64,000 nucleotides of DNA from Hymenochaete sp. R1 (lineage: Eukaryota > Basidiomycota > Agaricomycetes > Hymenochaetales > Hymenochaetaceae): NCBI GenBank assembly GCA_019400425.1, contig JAFREE010000016.1:62001-126000 (forward strand), in the 5' to 3' direction. Both the position numbers and the translations under genes were made by a program. The notes under the pieces are model-generated. The model did not search any database and was not told where the DNA came from. It was given only the letters and a program-made list of their open reading frames with translations. This document shows, in pieces, positions 49,149-60,243 of the stretch; position 1 is the stretch's first letter; each line of letters starts with the position of its first letter.

Positions 49149-49338
49149 TGATTGAGGTACGTGGTCATGCAAGAATAGAACCAGAATGACAAAACCTTGT
49201 CCTCGGACGGTAGGTAAAACGCGTAATGGAATGGTCTCGATACCTCGACCTCACATTACGCTCTTATTCTTGCTAACAGAAGTTCTCGAGTCAGGTCCGG
49301 CAAAGTCAAGCGATCTAGGTCTATTATAGTGAAGTAGT

Positions 49339-49530
49339 ATGCATATTTTGAAAACTGACGTCAAAGGACGCTTTGATGTCTTCCTGGATTCGTTGGATAA
49401 ATGGGTGACGTTGCACCGACAAAACACTTTCAGTCACGACGGGATCCCAATGAAAACCTTCTCACTTTCCAACAGCAAGCCATTGTTTTTGGATAGCAAG
49501 ACATTTTTCAAAAGGCATGGAACCGGATAG
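49339..49530 (+). other. Upstream open frame in copy B (63 aa), broken in copy A
   Basis: ATG at 49339 opens a 63-codon frame beginning MHILKTDVKGRFDVFLDSLD and ending HGTG, 160 bp before the gene. In copy A the same frame starts at 29,168 and has a TAA after the first 20 codons (GAT TAA against GAT AAA). It may be an upstream peptide frame or a decayed exon; its function is unknown. Confidence 0.35.
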
Positions 49531-49602
49531 CTCGTAGTTGGGCCCTTTTCAAAAATGAAGCAAAGGTACGAATCTTGCTTCTTTGCGACTTTGCGGGCCT
49601 TT

Positions 49603-49608
49603 TATAAA
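49603..49608 (+). promoter_or_regulatory. TATA box of variable-family gene B
   Basis: TATAAA lies 88 bp upstream of the start codon, in the same context as copy A. Confidence 0.6.
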
Positions 49609-49690
49609 CCTCCTGTCAAGCTTCAGCTCATCCCTCCTCTTACTTTCTTACACTCATAGTCTCTCTTAGTTAACTCTTATAATAATCGAG

Positions 49691-50773
49691 ATGTCTTCGA
49701 GCCGTGGCAAACGTACACGCGAAGAACCTCCAGAGCCCCCAAATCGCGGCAGTGGCAAACGCGTTGCTCGAGAACAAGCCACCGGAAATACTGGCGAAGC
49801 AGCGGACTCGATGGCTCCGGTTGGCGCACCTGCACGAAACATCCCTCCAGATTTAGCCCGTTTACTCAATTCACCTTCTCCAGCTTCTTCTCCTGGACTA
49901 TTTGTGACCCCCCAAGGCTCACCCGAACCAGCACCTGTGACGCTTTCTACCGCACACGGATCCACTGCGGTCTTACCCATCGAACAATGGCCTCACCCGC
50001 GTTCCCCTGTCACCATCTTTATCGATGGAACGTGCTTCGTTGGAACAGATGCCATTGACAAGGCAGCACACTTGAAGCAGGAAGCCAATAACAAGAGATA
50101 CGAGCTCTTGAAGAAAAAGAATCATTCCTGGAGAGATGACGTACGCAATGAATGTATCGAAATACGCCTGCTCTTGGAACGCGATGAACGGATACTGAAA
50201 GAACTGTATTTTTTGGCGGGAACTGTTGGTGTACGCACGGAACTTCGCGTTCTCAAAACGTTATTTCCGCCAAAAATCTCGACGCCACGGTACCCCAATG
50301 GAGAGGATAATATGGTACTTGAGAAAATTGAGCATTTCAGAAAGCAAATTGATCTACTGCGCAGTCGGAGAGCGGTCAAGGACAATATTTCGGGGATCGA
50401 CAAAGACGAAATTACTTTACCCAGCTTGATCGATGACCACGAGAACATCACAATCGAAGCCTTGGATGCTGAGTACTACCACTACTGCATTTGCGCCGAA
50501 GGATGTCTGAAGTCGGTCCTTAATCATTTTACTCGTGGCTCGGACCAGATTCGCCAGGCTAAACGACGCCGGTTCGAAGAGTCTTTGAGACAATTGCTTC
50601 CTGAGTTCAAGGAAAAGCTGGGTCCGGAAGGAACGCTTGCTAAGGTTTATGCAAAGCACTCTGCCAAATTCGGAAGGGAGATACCCAAGATGTCTCCGGA
50701 CTTGGAGAAACTATTGAACTGGACAATAGATGAGTTCCTCGCTCTGCAACCGGGGTCCTCTTGCGCACTTTAA
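49691..50773 (+). CDS. Variable-family protein B (conserved N-module, divergent C-module)
   Basis: Intronless, 360 aa. Residues 1-113 differ from protein A at two positions only (Ser17 to Pro and Gly39 to Asp). After IFIDG the sequences part: B continues TCFVGTDAIDKAAHLKQ and has a Lys/Arg/Glu-rich helical body, with anchors LPSLIDD, ITIEALDAEYYHYCICAE, FKEKLGPEGTLAKVYAKH and EIPKMSPDLEKLLNW in the same order and spacing as A. Overall C-module identity is near 40% by eye. No signal peptide, transmembrane segment or catalytic motif is seen. The frame is intact and the 3' flank resembles that of A. It lies between the AA9 gene and the DAHP synthase gene. Confidence 0.8.
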   Translation: MSSSRGKRTREEPPEPPNRGSGKRVAREQATGNTGEAADSMAPVGAPARNIPPDLARLLNSPSPASSPGLFVTPQGSPEPAPVTLSTAHGSTAVLPIEQWPHPRSPVTIFIDGTCFVGTDAIDKAAHLKQEANNKRYELLKKKNHSWRDDVRNECIEIRLLLERDERILKELYFLAGTVGVRTELRVLKTLFPPKISTPRYPNGEDNMVLEKIEHFRKQIDLLRSRRAVKDNISGIDKDEITLPSLIDDHENITIEALDAEYYHYCICAEGCLKSVLNHFTRGSDQIRQAKRRRFEESLRQLLPEFKEKLGPEGTLAKVYAKHSAKFGREIPKMSPDLEKLLNWTIDEFLALQPGSSCAL

Positions 50774-51602
50774 ATATAATCCTTCGATCGCGTTGTCCGC
50801 CCTCTCCCGCTTCCTTTCTATTTCCCCCTCCCAACCTCTTGGACTAACTTCTACTCTTTGAAGTTATCAGGACGGTCAAGTGAATGCGCCAATTCTTCGT
50901 TCTTTCGCATTCCTCTTTGCTTGAGTTGGAAAACAGTAGTAGTTTTGCCCGTGGACAATGTGATCAAACTGCTGCAATGCTATTCTCCGGCCTAACACGA
51001 ACATTATGGAGACTGCCTGAGCTTTCAAACTTAGGTGTGAGCTGTCCGACTTAGTTCCCTTGACACTAAGCACAGATAGATATTACTTTAAGCTGTTTGA
51101 TGCTAATAAATTGATGTACTATCCCGATCCGTCGCGAGAGCCTGAGGATTAGCAAGTTTACCCCTCCGATATGGTAGTTGATCAAACGAAGAGCGACATA
51201 AAAAATCTTTTAAAGATATTGACAGCCCGAAGATTGCTCATAGTTTTCGCTATACACAGACGAGGATTGGCCAGAATTCGAGAACGTTGAAAGGGGAGTT
51301 TATATACGTTGGAGGAAAATGCGAACTAGATGTTGAGTCGAAACTCGTTTCATCGTGATGAATGTGGACAATCGAGTCAGAAGAGAGCCGCTGGCAAGGC
51401 AAGGAGTGAGTATATATGCGCTCATATGCATGTTTGGTGTGCGAGCGCATGGGAGTAAACTTCTATAAGAGAAAGCACCGCACCGGTCATCATCGATTCG
51501 ATCGCGTCTTCGAGTTCAAATCCACTTCATCGTACTCCGTGGCACCGACAAGTTTGGACCTTTGCCTACCCAAAATCAAAGACATCACAGGCGAGAACAG
51601 CG
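50774..51602. other. Intergenic region upstream of DAHP synthase
   Basis: This is the 3' flank of variable gene B and promoter of the DAHP synthase gene. Short open frames only. Confidence 0.4.
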
Positions 51603-54126
51603 ATGATGGCGAACGCGGAGCTAGAATGGACGCCTTCGTCATGGCAGACGACAGGCAAAACCGTTGCACAGGACGTCAAGTATCCCAACCAAGACCACTT
51701 AAAGAGGTCAGTCATCTGCTATGGGTCTTTCAATATCATTAAATCTGACGAAGCTTCTCTGGGATGCGCAACTTACGAATCGAAGGGTGTTGCACCAGTT
51801 GAAGACGCTTCCGCCGCTCGTCTCTCCGGGTGAGGTTAGCATACTGCTTCCGCTTTGTCTTGCTTGCAGGCTAATAGTTGCACGCCACGCCACTATCCAC
51901 TCCTGAACACAAATCACTACTAACGCGGGTATGATGCAACTAGATTGAGCGCCTACGTGTCCAGCTAGCAGCTGTTCAGCGGAACGAAGCGTTCATTCTC
52001 CACGCTGGGGATTGCGCAGAAAGTTTTGACGCTTGCTCTCATGTACGTGCCTCTCTCTTGCGCTTGTCATGTATGCGTGCTTTAAATTGCTGTCATTTTT
52101 ATCGTCGTGTACCGTGGGTGGTGGTGGTTCCATTTGTAGGAAAATATCTCGGCTAAGCTCGGCCTCATCCTCACGTTCTCGCTTATTCTGATCTGGGGAG
52201 CGAGAGTGCCTGTTGTACGTTTCTTTGGCTCTCTCCATAACTCTTCATCTTGACAAAAAGTCATCTTCAATTATATACGAATTGACCTTTTTCTCACGAC
52301 TGATGCGTGCTGCAGGTTCGAATTGGGAGAATTGCAGGTCAATATGCAAAGCCGCGGAGTAGTGGGACGGAAATTGTGGATGGTAGGGAGGTGCTGAGCT
52401 TTCGGTAAGCACAAGCCGGTTGAGCGCCTTTCCTCGACTTAAATTTAACGAATCTGTACGTTCTCTGCAATTTTGTCTAGAGGGGATAATGTCAATAGGT
52501 ACGAAATTGACTTCATCATTGGCTGAGCCTAGAGGTCTAATGGAGTGCTCGCCAGTCTCGACCCCAACGCCCGCACACCCGATCCTGAAAGGTTACTGAG
52601 GTATGCTCTCTACTTTCTAGAAATCAATCAATATTCTCACAGGGGCACACAGTGCGTACTTTCATTCAACAGCGACTCTCAACTACGTCCGGTCTCTGCT
52701 GGGCTCAGGTTTCGCTTCCCTCAGACACTCCCATCCACGGGACTGGTCGCTTGCGCACGTCCGAACGCCCACATTGAGGTCGGTTTCATCGGTTTCGTTT
52801 CGACTCATCGCTGACTCGCGCACACGCTTTCCGCTTCTACTTCTCGCCGACATCATTTCACAGATCTGAGTTCGAGCGTATAACCGAAGGGCTCGCGGAT
52901 GCTCTCGACTTCTCTCGTACCATCGGCGCTTCAGGCTCAGGAAATGGTTCAGCGGATGCCCTCAGCTTCGAACAGGGCGGTGGTCGTGGCGTCCTCGGTG
53001 AAGTTGACTTTTACACGAGTCACGAGGGTTTGATGCTTGCATACGAAGAGTCGCTCACGCGCGCCCTGCCCGTCCCGCCTCCTTTGCGTGAATCCGTGAA
53101 GGAATCCTTCCCAAAGGCAGAAAACAACGGTGGCGGCGAATCGGTTCCGCATGGGTACTACAACACATCTGCGCATTTTATGTGGATTGGGGATAGGACG
53201 AGGCAGATCGATGGGGCGCATGTAGAATATTTCCGGGGCATCAGAAATCCGATTGGGATTAAGGTAGGACCGTCGATGAAAGGCGAGGAGCTGGTGAGGT
53301 TGTTGGATAGTGAGTCTATCTTATACCTTGTCTTTCCGTTAGTGCTCTGGAGACCGTGAAGCTGAAAGGACGTTTCACCTACAGTCGTCAATCCGAACCG
53401 CGAGTCAGGGCGGGTAACGCTCATTACTCGCTACGGAGCAAGCAAAATCGAAGAGCACCTCGCCGAGCACATCGACATTGTACAAAAATCTGGCCACCCG
53501 GTCGCATGGATTTGCGATCCCATGCATGGAAAGTATGTGATGATTTTATGTCATTTTTCTTCCCTTCCTCTTGACTTTCAAGTCTGTTTCCTGCGCCAAG
53601 TATTCATTATCGGGTACCTCCTTTTCTAGCACGCACACGTCTTCCTCAGGCCTCAAAACGCGGAACTTTGGCTCTATCGTGAGCGAACTGACAGCATGTC
53701 TACGTATCCATGCAGAATGTGATTCGGCACTCGGTGGTGTCAGCCTCGAGTTCACGGGAGAATTCAACGATGAAGGGTTCAGCGTGACCGAGTGCTTGGG
53801 TGGAAGTATGGAGCTTAAAGAAGAGGAATTGGGTTTGAGGTATCAGGTTAGTTGTAATTATTTGTATGTTTGAGATGCATAGATTATTTATTATTGGCGT
53901 CGTATTCCCGTAGTCGTTCTGCGACCCGAGGTTGAATTTTGAGCAGAGTCTTGGTGAGTTTTTATATTCACTCTTTTCAGTTATCCACTCTGTCTAATGT
54001 TTTACTCTCTTCTCCGCAGACCTCGCGTTCCTCATCACCGACCATTTCAAAAAACAGCGCGCTGGTGGACATGCAGGAGCTTCAACCAGCTCTTCGTCAA
54101 TCTTATCGGCACTGGGTGCTAAATAA
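51603..54126 (+). CDS. 3-deoxy-D-arabino-heptulosonate 7-phosphate synthase, class II
   Basis: First enzyme of the shikimate pathway (PEP plus erythrose 4-phosphate to DAHP). About ten exons; the first are 51603-51706 and 51786-51834, and the third starts at 51944. Two adjacent ATG codons open the frame. Landmarks of the class II fold: [20 protein letters not shown], then the metal-binding Cys in [12 protein letters not shown], then [13 protein letters not shown], then [20 protein letters not shown] followed by [15 protein letters not shown], then [18 protein letters not shown], the [10 protein letters not shown] segment, and [20 protein letters not shown]. The tail is Ser-rich. Class II enzymes are typical of plants, many bacteria and some filamentous fungi, whereas yeast Aro3 and Aro4 are class I. 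Confidence 0.93.
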
Positions 54127-55212
54127 ATGCTAAAAACGAACCGGAATTGTAACAAAATCACTATCTTTGTTTAACTAAAAAAACGCCTTGTATACTTACC
54201 ATGGGAAGTCCTCGGTCTTCCTTACAAACCAAACAGATATACCTTTTTCATCAGAAGTCAAGTTTAGAATGTTGTGACGCGAGTACATACAAAAGCAAAA
54301 CGACCTTGGCTTGACGGAGCGACGAGGTGAAAGAACATATCACCCAGCCGAGCAAAGTCTGTCACCGAATCAAGGCTCCATGGTGGACGTATGGTGATAA
54401 GTGGCAATGAGCAAGGCTATGGCTATCACATAGCTGATGGCCGCTTGATAGTACCAGTACTGTTGTACTTGACAACGGCACTTCTGCTCGTATACAACAT
54501 ACGACATTGACGGAGCACTGTATACGCTTCGGATGTGGACGACACTGGATGTATAAAAGCACTAGTAGTGGGGTAATGTTAGCTTATTAACACCACTCTG
54601 CAAAAAAGCACTCCTTATCACTTGACGGCATGGAAACAAGTTTAAAATCATTCCACGAGTATGTTTGTAAACGTTCCTGATGTGACCGAAGAGATCAATC
54701 TTGAAAGGACTTTATATGCTTGCCGCAGGACGCCCTTGCTCACAAGGCTAGAATAGCATGGGGGTCACGCGAATGAAGTGAATGAAAAAGGATATGTGCT
54801 AAGGGGTGGAAGCTCTGGTCAATTCTGGTGTGCGTTGCCGTTGTTGCAGTTGCCGATCGGCTCTCAGGTGGGTTTCCGCAGACTTGTTTCGAGTCAGTAC
54901 GCTGCTAACAAACGTTGGTAGCCCCAGAATACACAGGCATCGATGTAAACCGGTGTCCTGTCCGTCACATTCCTAAAAACATCGGCGCTCGAGCAGGCAC
55001 CACAGAAGATCACGATCTCTTAAGGCTGCGACTCGGCGTTTGCCTTTTGTTCATGTACCTGCATTCTTCAGGCATCTTAATTTCTAATAGCTTTCTCAGC
55101 CTGTACAGCAGACGATATGTGGAATCAAAGACTTACTTCTCATGTATGATGTAAGACAATGACCGGATTTCCGTTGCAGCGCGTGGCATCAAGAGGAGAA
55201 TGAATTCATCCA

Positions 55213-55233
55213 CACACCGTGCTCAGCACGTTG
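55213..55233. repeat. Short palindromic repeat, copy 2
   Basis: CACACCGTGCTCAGCACGTTG matches 46,660-46,680 at 20 of 21 bases. The core CGTGCTCAGCACG is a perfect 6-1-6 palindrome. Confidence 0.5.
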
Positions 55234-56086
55234 AACGCATTCGTATCATTCATAGTCATGAAAACCCCCTTTCGCTAGGCGATTAATGCCCTGCTAGACG
55301 AAAAGAGATTGCGACATATAAAACTTGGATTTGCGGATTAGCTTATGTGGTCTCTGTGGGCATACTTCAGGTGGAAGTGACTTTGCTGCTGCTGAAGTTA
55401 CCGGGCTATGACGATCTGCTCAATTGAATAGCCTACATATGAGCCAAAGAGCATAAGGTTGTTGAGCCGAATCTGAGTCTGCAGTGCTCTGTCCGAGTCA
55501 CTGACGCATTGTCTCCGAGGGGCTCAGATCCAGAATATTATCGTCTGTATCGGCAAAATGTTTGCCACGCACTTCGGAAGTCAGCACAGAGTCTACCTTG
55601 AAGAATTATTCAGAAGCGGGAAGGCACGATGTCTAGATGACCTACTTCCATTATACGTTGCACATTGCTCAATGGATGCTTCATTTCCTGTGGTGGTGGG
55701 CGAACGAGAAGAAGGAAGGGTGAAAGAACCGGATGATCGACGCACGCAGCTGTGCCTTGAAGTTAAACGAAGTACTAGTGTTTCTCTTTTGTCCTCCTAC
55801 CACCATTACCACCCTACATCGGTATCACTTACACATCGCCCTCTCTTTTTTCCCGTTGTGACTTACAGCCCTATTGTCAGTATAATGACTATTTGTATCA
55901 ACTCGGGAAAATATGCGGACACCCCATTCCTTTATCCCACCAAATTCTTTTCGCTAGGCGCTCTATTGTGCAGGCTTGGTGAGGCAAAGCTCTCCCTCGT
56001 AGTATTATCCATAGTCTCCCGAGATGTGAATATGCGAAGAATGAATCTGAGGCCGGATGCTTTCTGGGCGACTGACTGGAAGGCTC

Positions 56087-56093
56087 TATAAAA
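56087..56093 (+). promoter_or_regulatory. TATA box of pheromone precursor gene
   Basis: TATAAAA lies about 170 bp upstream of the start codon, followed by a CT-rich leader. Confidence 0.55.
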
Positions 56094-56260
56094 TCTCTGC
56101 TCTTTGGCATTTCTGGCCTTTCCTCAGACTTTCCCGTCAATCAAGTCTTCTCTGGCCAGAGCACTGCACAGCTCTCCACTCTGAACGTAGCTCCTGTTCC
56201 TGCTCCATTTCAAAGCCAGGACTTATCCAGTCAACCGACTCAGCTGCGCATCTGCTCATC

Positions 56261-56389
56261 ATGGACGCCTTCGCGAATATCACTGCTTTCTTCATGACTT
56301 CCACAGTTACGTCGTCACAGGAGTCGAGTGTCCCTACCGATCGCGAGAGCAATGGCACCAGCAGCACAACTTACTGCGTCATCGCATGA
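56261..56389 (+). CDS. Lipopeptide mating pheromone precursor (CaaX)
   Basis: 42 aa, too short for ordinary gene callers. It begins MDAFANITAFFM, the usual Met-Asp start of basidiomycete pheromone precursors, and ends TTYCVIA followed by stop. CVIA is a canonical CaaX box for farnesylation, AAX removal and carboxymethylation of Cys39. A charged DRE step lies 12 residues before the Cys, where precursors of this class usually carry the Glu-Arg or Asp-Arg processing site. The mature peptide is therefore predicted as ESNGTSSTTYC with a modified C-terminal Cys. No STE3-type receptor gene is seen within the window, so this may be the edge of a B mating-type locus or a lone paralogue. Confidence 0.85.
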   Translation: MDAFANITAFFMTSTVTSSQESSVPTDRESNGTSSTTYCVIA

Positions 56390-57071
56390 GTTTCCTATCC
56401 AAAGCTATACATACTTCGCAATGTCCTTTCTCAGTGTCTTTTTTGATTGAAAGTGAGTTCCCTTTCATCCTCTTCAACCGCTTTTCTAATCGTCTTACTG
56501 ACGTTTGATGCGTTTTCTTTTCTGCAGTCGTGTGCTCCTCACATGCATTATTTCAGCGGGCCTCCCGCCATCGACGTCTAGCCCCGCGCCTCTATTATTA
56601 TCTTTGTTCGCTTTCGACTTACTTTTGACATCTTCGGATTTGATTCTTCCTCCCTGTGCTTTCATTCTGTTCGAAACTTTCTCGTTGTTTATTTTTCTCT
56701 TTGGGTTTCGCGATGACATTCTCGCATTTTTTGGGCGAGGGACGAGACGAGTGACGCTGAAAGCGCGCTAAGCGCTAGGAGAAAGGTTTGGGTCCAGGTA
56801 GCTCGGCTCATGATGGCTTTCTTATGACTTGATTTGACGCATTGTTACGCACTTGCATGATCCTATTAACGAACAATGAATAAATTTATATTGTATAAAT
56901 CACAAAATGAATGCTCAATAAACACCCAAGGGCTTGGCTATATCTAAAGAACGGAAACTACGTGTACGATGTGGAATAGAAAACGACCAAATAAGTTAGG
57001 AATACAAGTTGTATACACGAAACATATTGCTACAGCTGGTGTACTAAATCACCGACAAAAATAAGTAATAA
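56390..57071. other. 3' region of pheromone gene and convergent flank
   Basis: It holds a likely 3' UTR intron (see next entry) and then an AT-rich convergent flank of the arrestin-like gene. No other gene is supported. Confidence 0.45.
56453..56527 (+). other. Predicted intron in pheromone 3' UTR
   Basis: A GTGAGT donor and a pyrimidine-rich TTTTCTGCAG acceptor enclose 75 bp, 64 bp after the stop codon. Good splice signals but no coding consequence. Confidence 0.4.
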
Positions 57072-58849
57072 TCAATCCACCTCCGTAAACATGTCAGTTG
57101 TAAATTGTATAGGGATAATTTGCTGCAAACTCGGTCCGGTTTCACCTCCCATAGGATCCTTCACAGACAAGACTAACATATCCTGAGTAGTCGAGTAAAC
57201 CGCACAATACATGGATATTAGTTCACCATACGTTCATCACACGACAAAGAGCACTTACCCGCACAACAATGTGCCTAGTCTTAAAGCCTCCACACCGAAT
57301 ATCTAGCCTTTGGTCAATGGTTATCTCGCCAGCCCACGTTATAGACCCTTGCGTCATGTCCGCCATATACATCGAGCCTTCCCCCAACATGATATTCTTG
57401 AACCTGTGTGGATCTTGATCCCCAAAACTATCACCCCCATACTCGTCCCAATCATCCACCGAAATTTGCCGGATGAGAACGATACGAGCTCTGGGGGGCG
57501 CCTTACAATTCTGCGCGAAACTATCGTGGCTATCGATGGACGGCAAGCTCGTTTCCGATGATAGGCGTTTCGATTGGCGGATGAGTCGTAAGTTGCCGAA
57601 TGGGGAATTTGGGAGATCGAGAACGTGTGCGAGCCTCTGGTTGAGCGTGTATTCGCTCAGATGTTGTTGGATGGCTCCGCAAATGCTTGTGAATCTTTTG
57701 TCCTTCGCTTTTGGAAGGAACGAAGATAGTGCAGGCCTGTCAAACTCTCTGATAACTGCCTCGGAGCCGTATACCTTCAGGAAGAATGGTATTGGCGAGC
57801 ATAAGGGGGTGATTTGGGAATTGGGGAGGTAAAGCTGATGCCGGACGTTGTTGAGTAATTATGAAATTGTGATACGTGAGAACAATGACGAATGTGAACT
57901 CACAAGAGTCTTCAGAGGCTCGCTGAAGGAGGAGTTAGATTTTAGCGTAGAAGTGAAACGCGTGATGGGGCCTTTCGACGATACTTTCGAGGTCGGTGGA
58001 AAGGGAGATGGCCTTGAAGGCCGCGAACGAGGCCGATACGCGAACGTCTGCCTGTATTCTGACTTTCTACGCCATTTGACGTTCATCCGTCTCACCCTCA
58101 TATCGACATTGTAAACACGTGTCAGGAGGATACGAAATTCATAATGGATGTCACACTGGAATCCTGGAAGTGTTGCGGAGTAGGAAGGCGGCAGCGCAGT
58201 GGATTCGCCATTGCTCTCATTATATTTATTTGGGAGGGGGGCTTTGAAGGAAAACGTTGGCGGACAAGATCCTAGGATGGGGTCGAATGCTCTTGAGGTA
58301 TCGCGCGTTGTGGTATTGCTATATCCACCAAGTCGATTGGGAGCATCCCAAAAGACCAGTTGTTCTGATACTATCGAAGTCTGTATAGCGTTATTGCTGG
58401 CGAATTCTTGTACTCTAACATAAGCCTCGAGCTTTTGTTGAAGCAATGAGAAATAATGCATTGCAAGAGAGAAATATGGGCGGACTTACTTTAACTTCGA
58501 CCTTCACAATGTCCGAAGGATCCACGAAGGCGATGAAACCTTCTACAGTGGCTCCACGGCCATACACAGGCAAGGTAACGTCCGGTTCTTGGCCACTGAG
58601 AGTTAGTGTGAAAGAAGAGTGCCCTAACAAGAGCTGACAATGTGATCGCCTCGTGAATTGTTGACATTCTAAGGGCTTGATTGACCAGTGAGTCACTTAC
58701 GCACTTTAACGAGATGACTAGAAACACACCTCGCTTTTCGTCTCGGGCCTCTCACTGGCGACAATTCGAGCCTTCCGTGCATTGCGTACCCGAAATGCTT
58801 CGTCGTCTCGACGAAAAGATTCCACGAGTGCGAATGGATGTTTATTCAT
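57072..58849 (-). CDS. Arrestin-like protein
   Basis: Start ATG 58849-58847; about six exons, stop 57074-57072. A basic N-terminus is followed by SSFTLTLSGQEPDVTLPVYG and RGATVEGFIAFVDPSDIVKV, the first strands of an arrestin N-domain, then KLEAYVRVQEFASNNAIQTS and IVSEQLVFWDAPNRL with the family's 'LVFW' step. The central part has FQCDIHYEFRILLTRVYNVD (arrestin C-domain start), a Pro/Ser/Arg-rich loop, and the end carries ITWAGEITIDQRLDIRCGGF and VRDMLVLSVKDPMG. Fungal arrestin-like proteins act in ubiquitin-mediated endocytosis and in cargo or GPCR control. No PY motif was noticed. Confidence 0.75.
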
Positions 58850-60243
58850 CCAAATGAACTTGATGAGTATCTCCTGTTGGCGAGCTCTCAGAAGGGAGCA
58901 GGAACGAAACGCGTTGGATGATGCTTTATAGTTGCGAGCCCAAGGATGTGAACATTACGAAGAATGCCCCAACAAACATATCATGATATCATCTAACTTT
59001 GGACTCGGCGCTCCGTCCGGTCAGAAATGTGTGGCGCCATCTGGCCTGATTTGATGCAGTACTGCGAACGACACCGCGCATCAGCGTTAGGAAAGAGGCC
59101 TGGACGGATCAGGAGCGGATAGTCTTGCTTCTAGAGATGATAATCAAAAAGAAGCAGAACGGGAGCTCACAAATAAACTGAAAATTTGAAGTCGTGGAAG
59201 CGTTTTCCATTGAGTGCTATTGAATGTTTATTTCCCCTCAGTTTATGAAGACGCTCGCATCTGTTCCTAGCGTAGTGGAGACCGCGGAAACGAATGAGAC
59301 AAGGCATGGCTCCAACTCGGACGATGCTCCAGGCTGCGGGTATGGATGTGGTATAGGCACCTCGCTGAAAAGTACAGAAACATGTCAATGTCAAAGCTCA
59401 TATCCAGTTTTGATGTCCGTCCTAGTGCTACGATGACCTCGTCTCAGCGCATCTCTTTTTGATCACCATTTATAGTAATTGTGATAATAGCTCACTTCGA
59501 ACCGCATAGTCATAGATACTTATTGCAGCCTCGAATATATAAGGTAGACGCAACAATTTGTTTCAGAACTCTCTGAATCAGATGATCCTTCCCAGATGAT
59601 TCTTTCCAAAACGAACAAGTGTCGAAAGGGATGGACCTACGTCGAGGCAATGTCATGATTAAAACAGACTAACCTCATTCTAATCACTGCGGTCGCGAAC
59701 GTTTTCCGATCAAGTTCTTGATTTCTTCATAACGGCCGTACAGTGCCATGGTTGGGAAATATAGTGTGTCAGTGATCGATCGATCAGGACAACAAGGTGA
59801 ATGGAGTAAGAAAAAGACAAGACCAAGATAGACAGCCAGAGCAGGACAGTAGGTACTAGTCAGTCGTCGATCCCTCCGACTCCGGGGCACTCGGCAAGGG
59901 ATCCGCCTGTTGGACTGCAAGTCCAGCTGCTCGAGTCGAGTTGATGAACGCACGCAACAAGTTATACTCGTGCATCATGACCATCCTTCTCTTTTATCTG
60001 GCTCGAAGCGGCGTTGTGCGCGCGGATGAAGCTACAAATGGACAGCGGAGAGAAACCACGCCGATGCGCCGTATCAATCAGTCGACGTCGGATGTTTTGC
60101 AACGTGGACGAACTCTTGAGCGGGCGTGGGTGGAATAGCCGCACTATCAAAGCGGAATCAAGGTAAGGTGCTCATATAAATAAATTGTATTCAGTGGAGA
60201 TTTTGGTGGCTGATAATCTTCTCGTTCTTCTCTAGAGATCAGC
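58850..60243. other. Gene-poor region with a possible small peptide frame
   Basis: This is the divergent promoter region of the arrestin-like and amine oxidase genes. A 65-codon frame at 59,941-60,138 starts with a short hydrophobic stretch (CIMTILLFYLARSGVVRA) that resembles a signal peptide but is otherwise unsupported. TATAAATAA near 60,175 is the probable TATA box of the oxidase gene, about 70 bp before its start. Confidence 0.4.

Larger units (their letters stand above)
49149..50030 (+). repeat. Segmental duplication, copy B (promoter plus first 113 codons)
   Basis: This is the partner of 28,978-29,860, on the same strand and offset by about 20,170 bp. See copy A for identity estimates. 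Confidence 0.9.
54127..56260. other. Gene-poor region upstream of pheromone gene
   Basis: 2.1 kb without a supported gene. An open frame of 177 codons (55,558-56,091) overlaps the pheromone TATA box and has no domain. The second copy of the short palindromic repeat lies at 55,213-55,233. Confidence 0.4.

Noticed and set aside
28978..50030. Duplicated segments as ends of a transposable element
   Set aside because: No terminal inverted repeats, target-site duplications or transposase or reverse transcriptase frames were found at either copy. The repeat contains an intact gene start instead.
55558..56091. 177-codon open frame upstream of the pheromone gene
   Set aside because: No domain, unusual composition, and it runs through the pheromone TATA box. 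More likely noncoding.
59911..59925. Strong hairpin TGGACT-GCA-AGTCCA resembling a tRNA anticodon arm
   Set aside because: The anticodon-like stem is good, but there is no matching acceptor stem or T arm around it on either strand.
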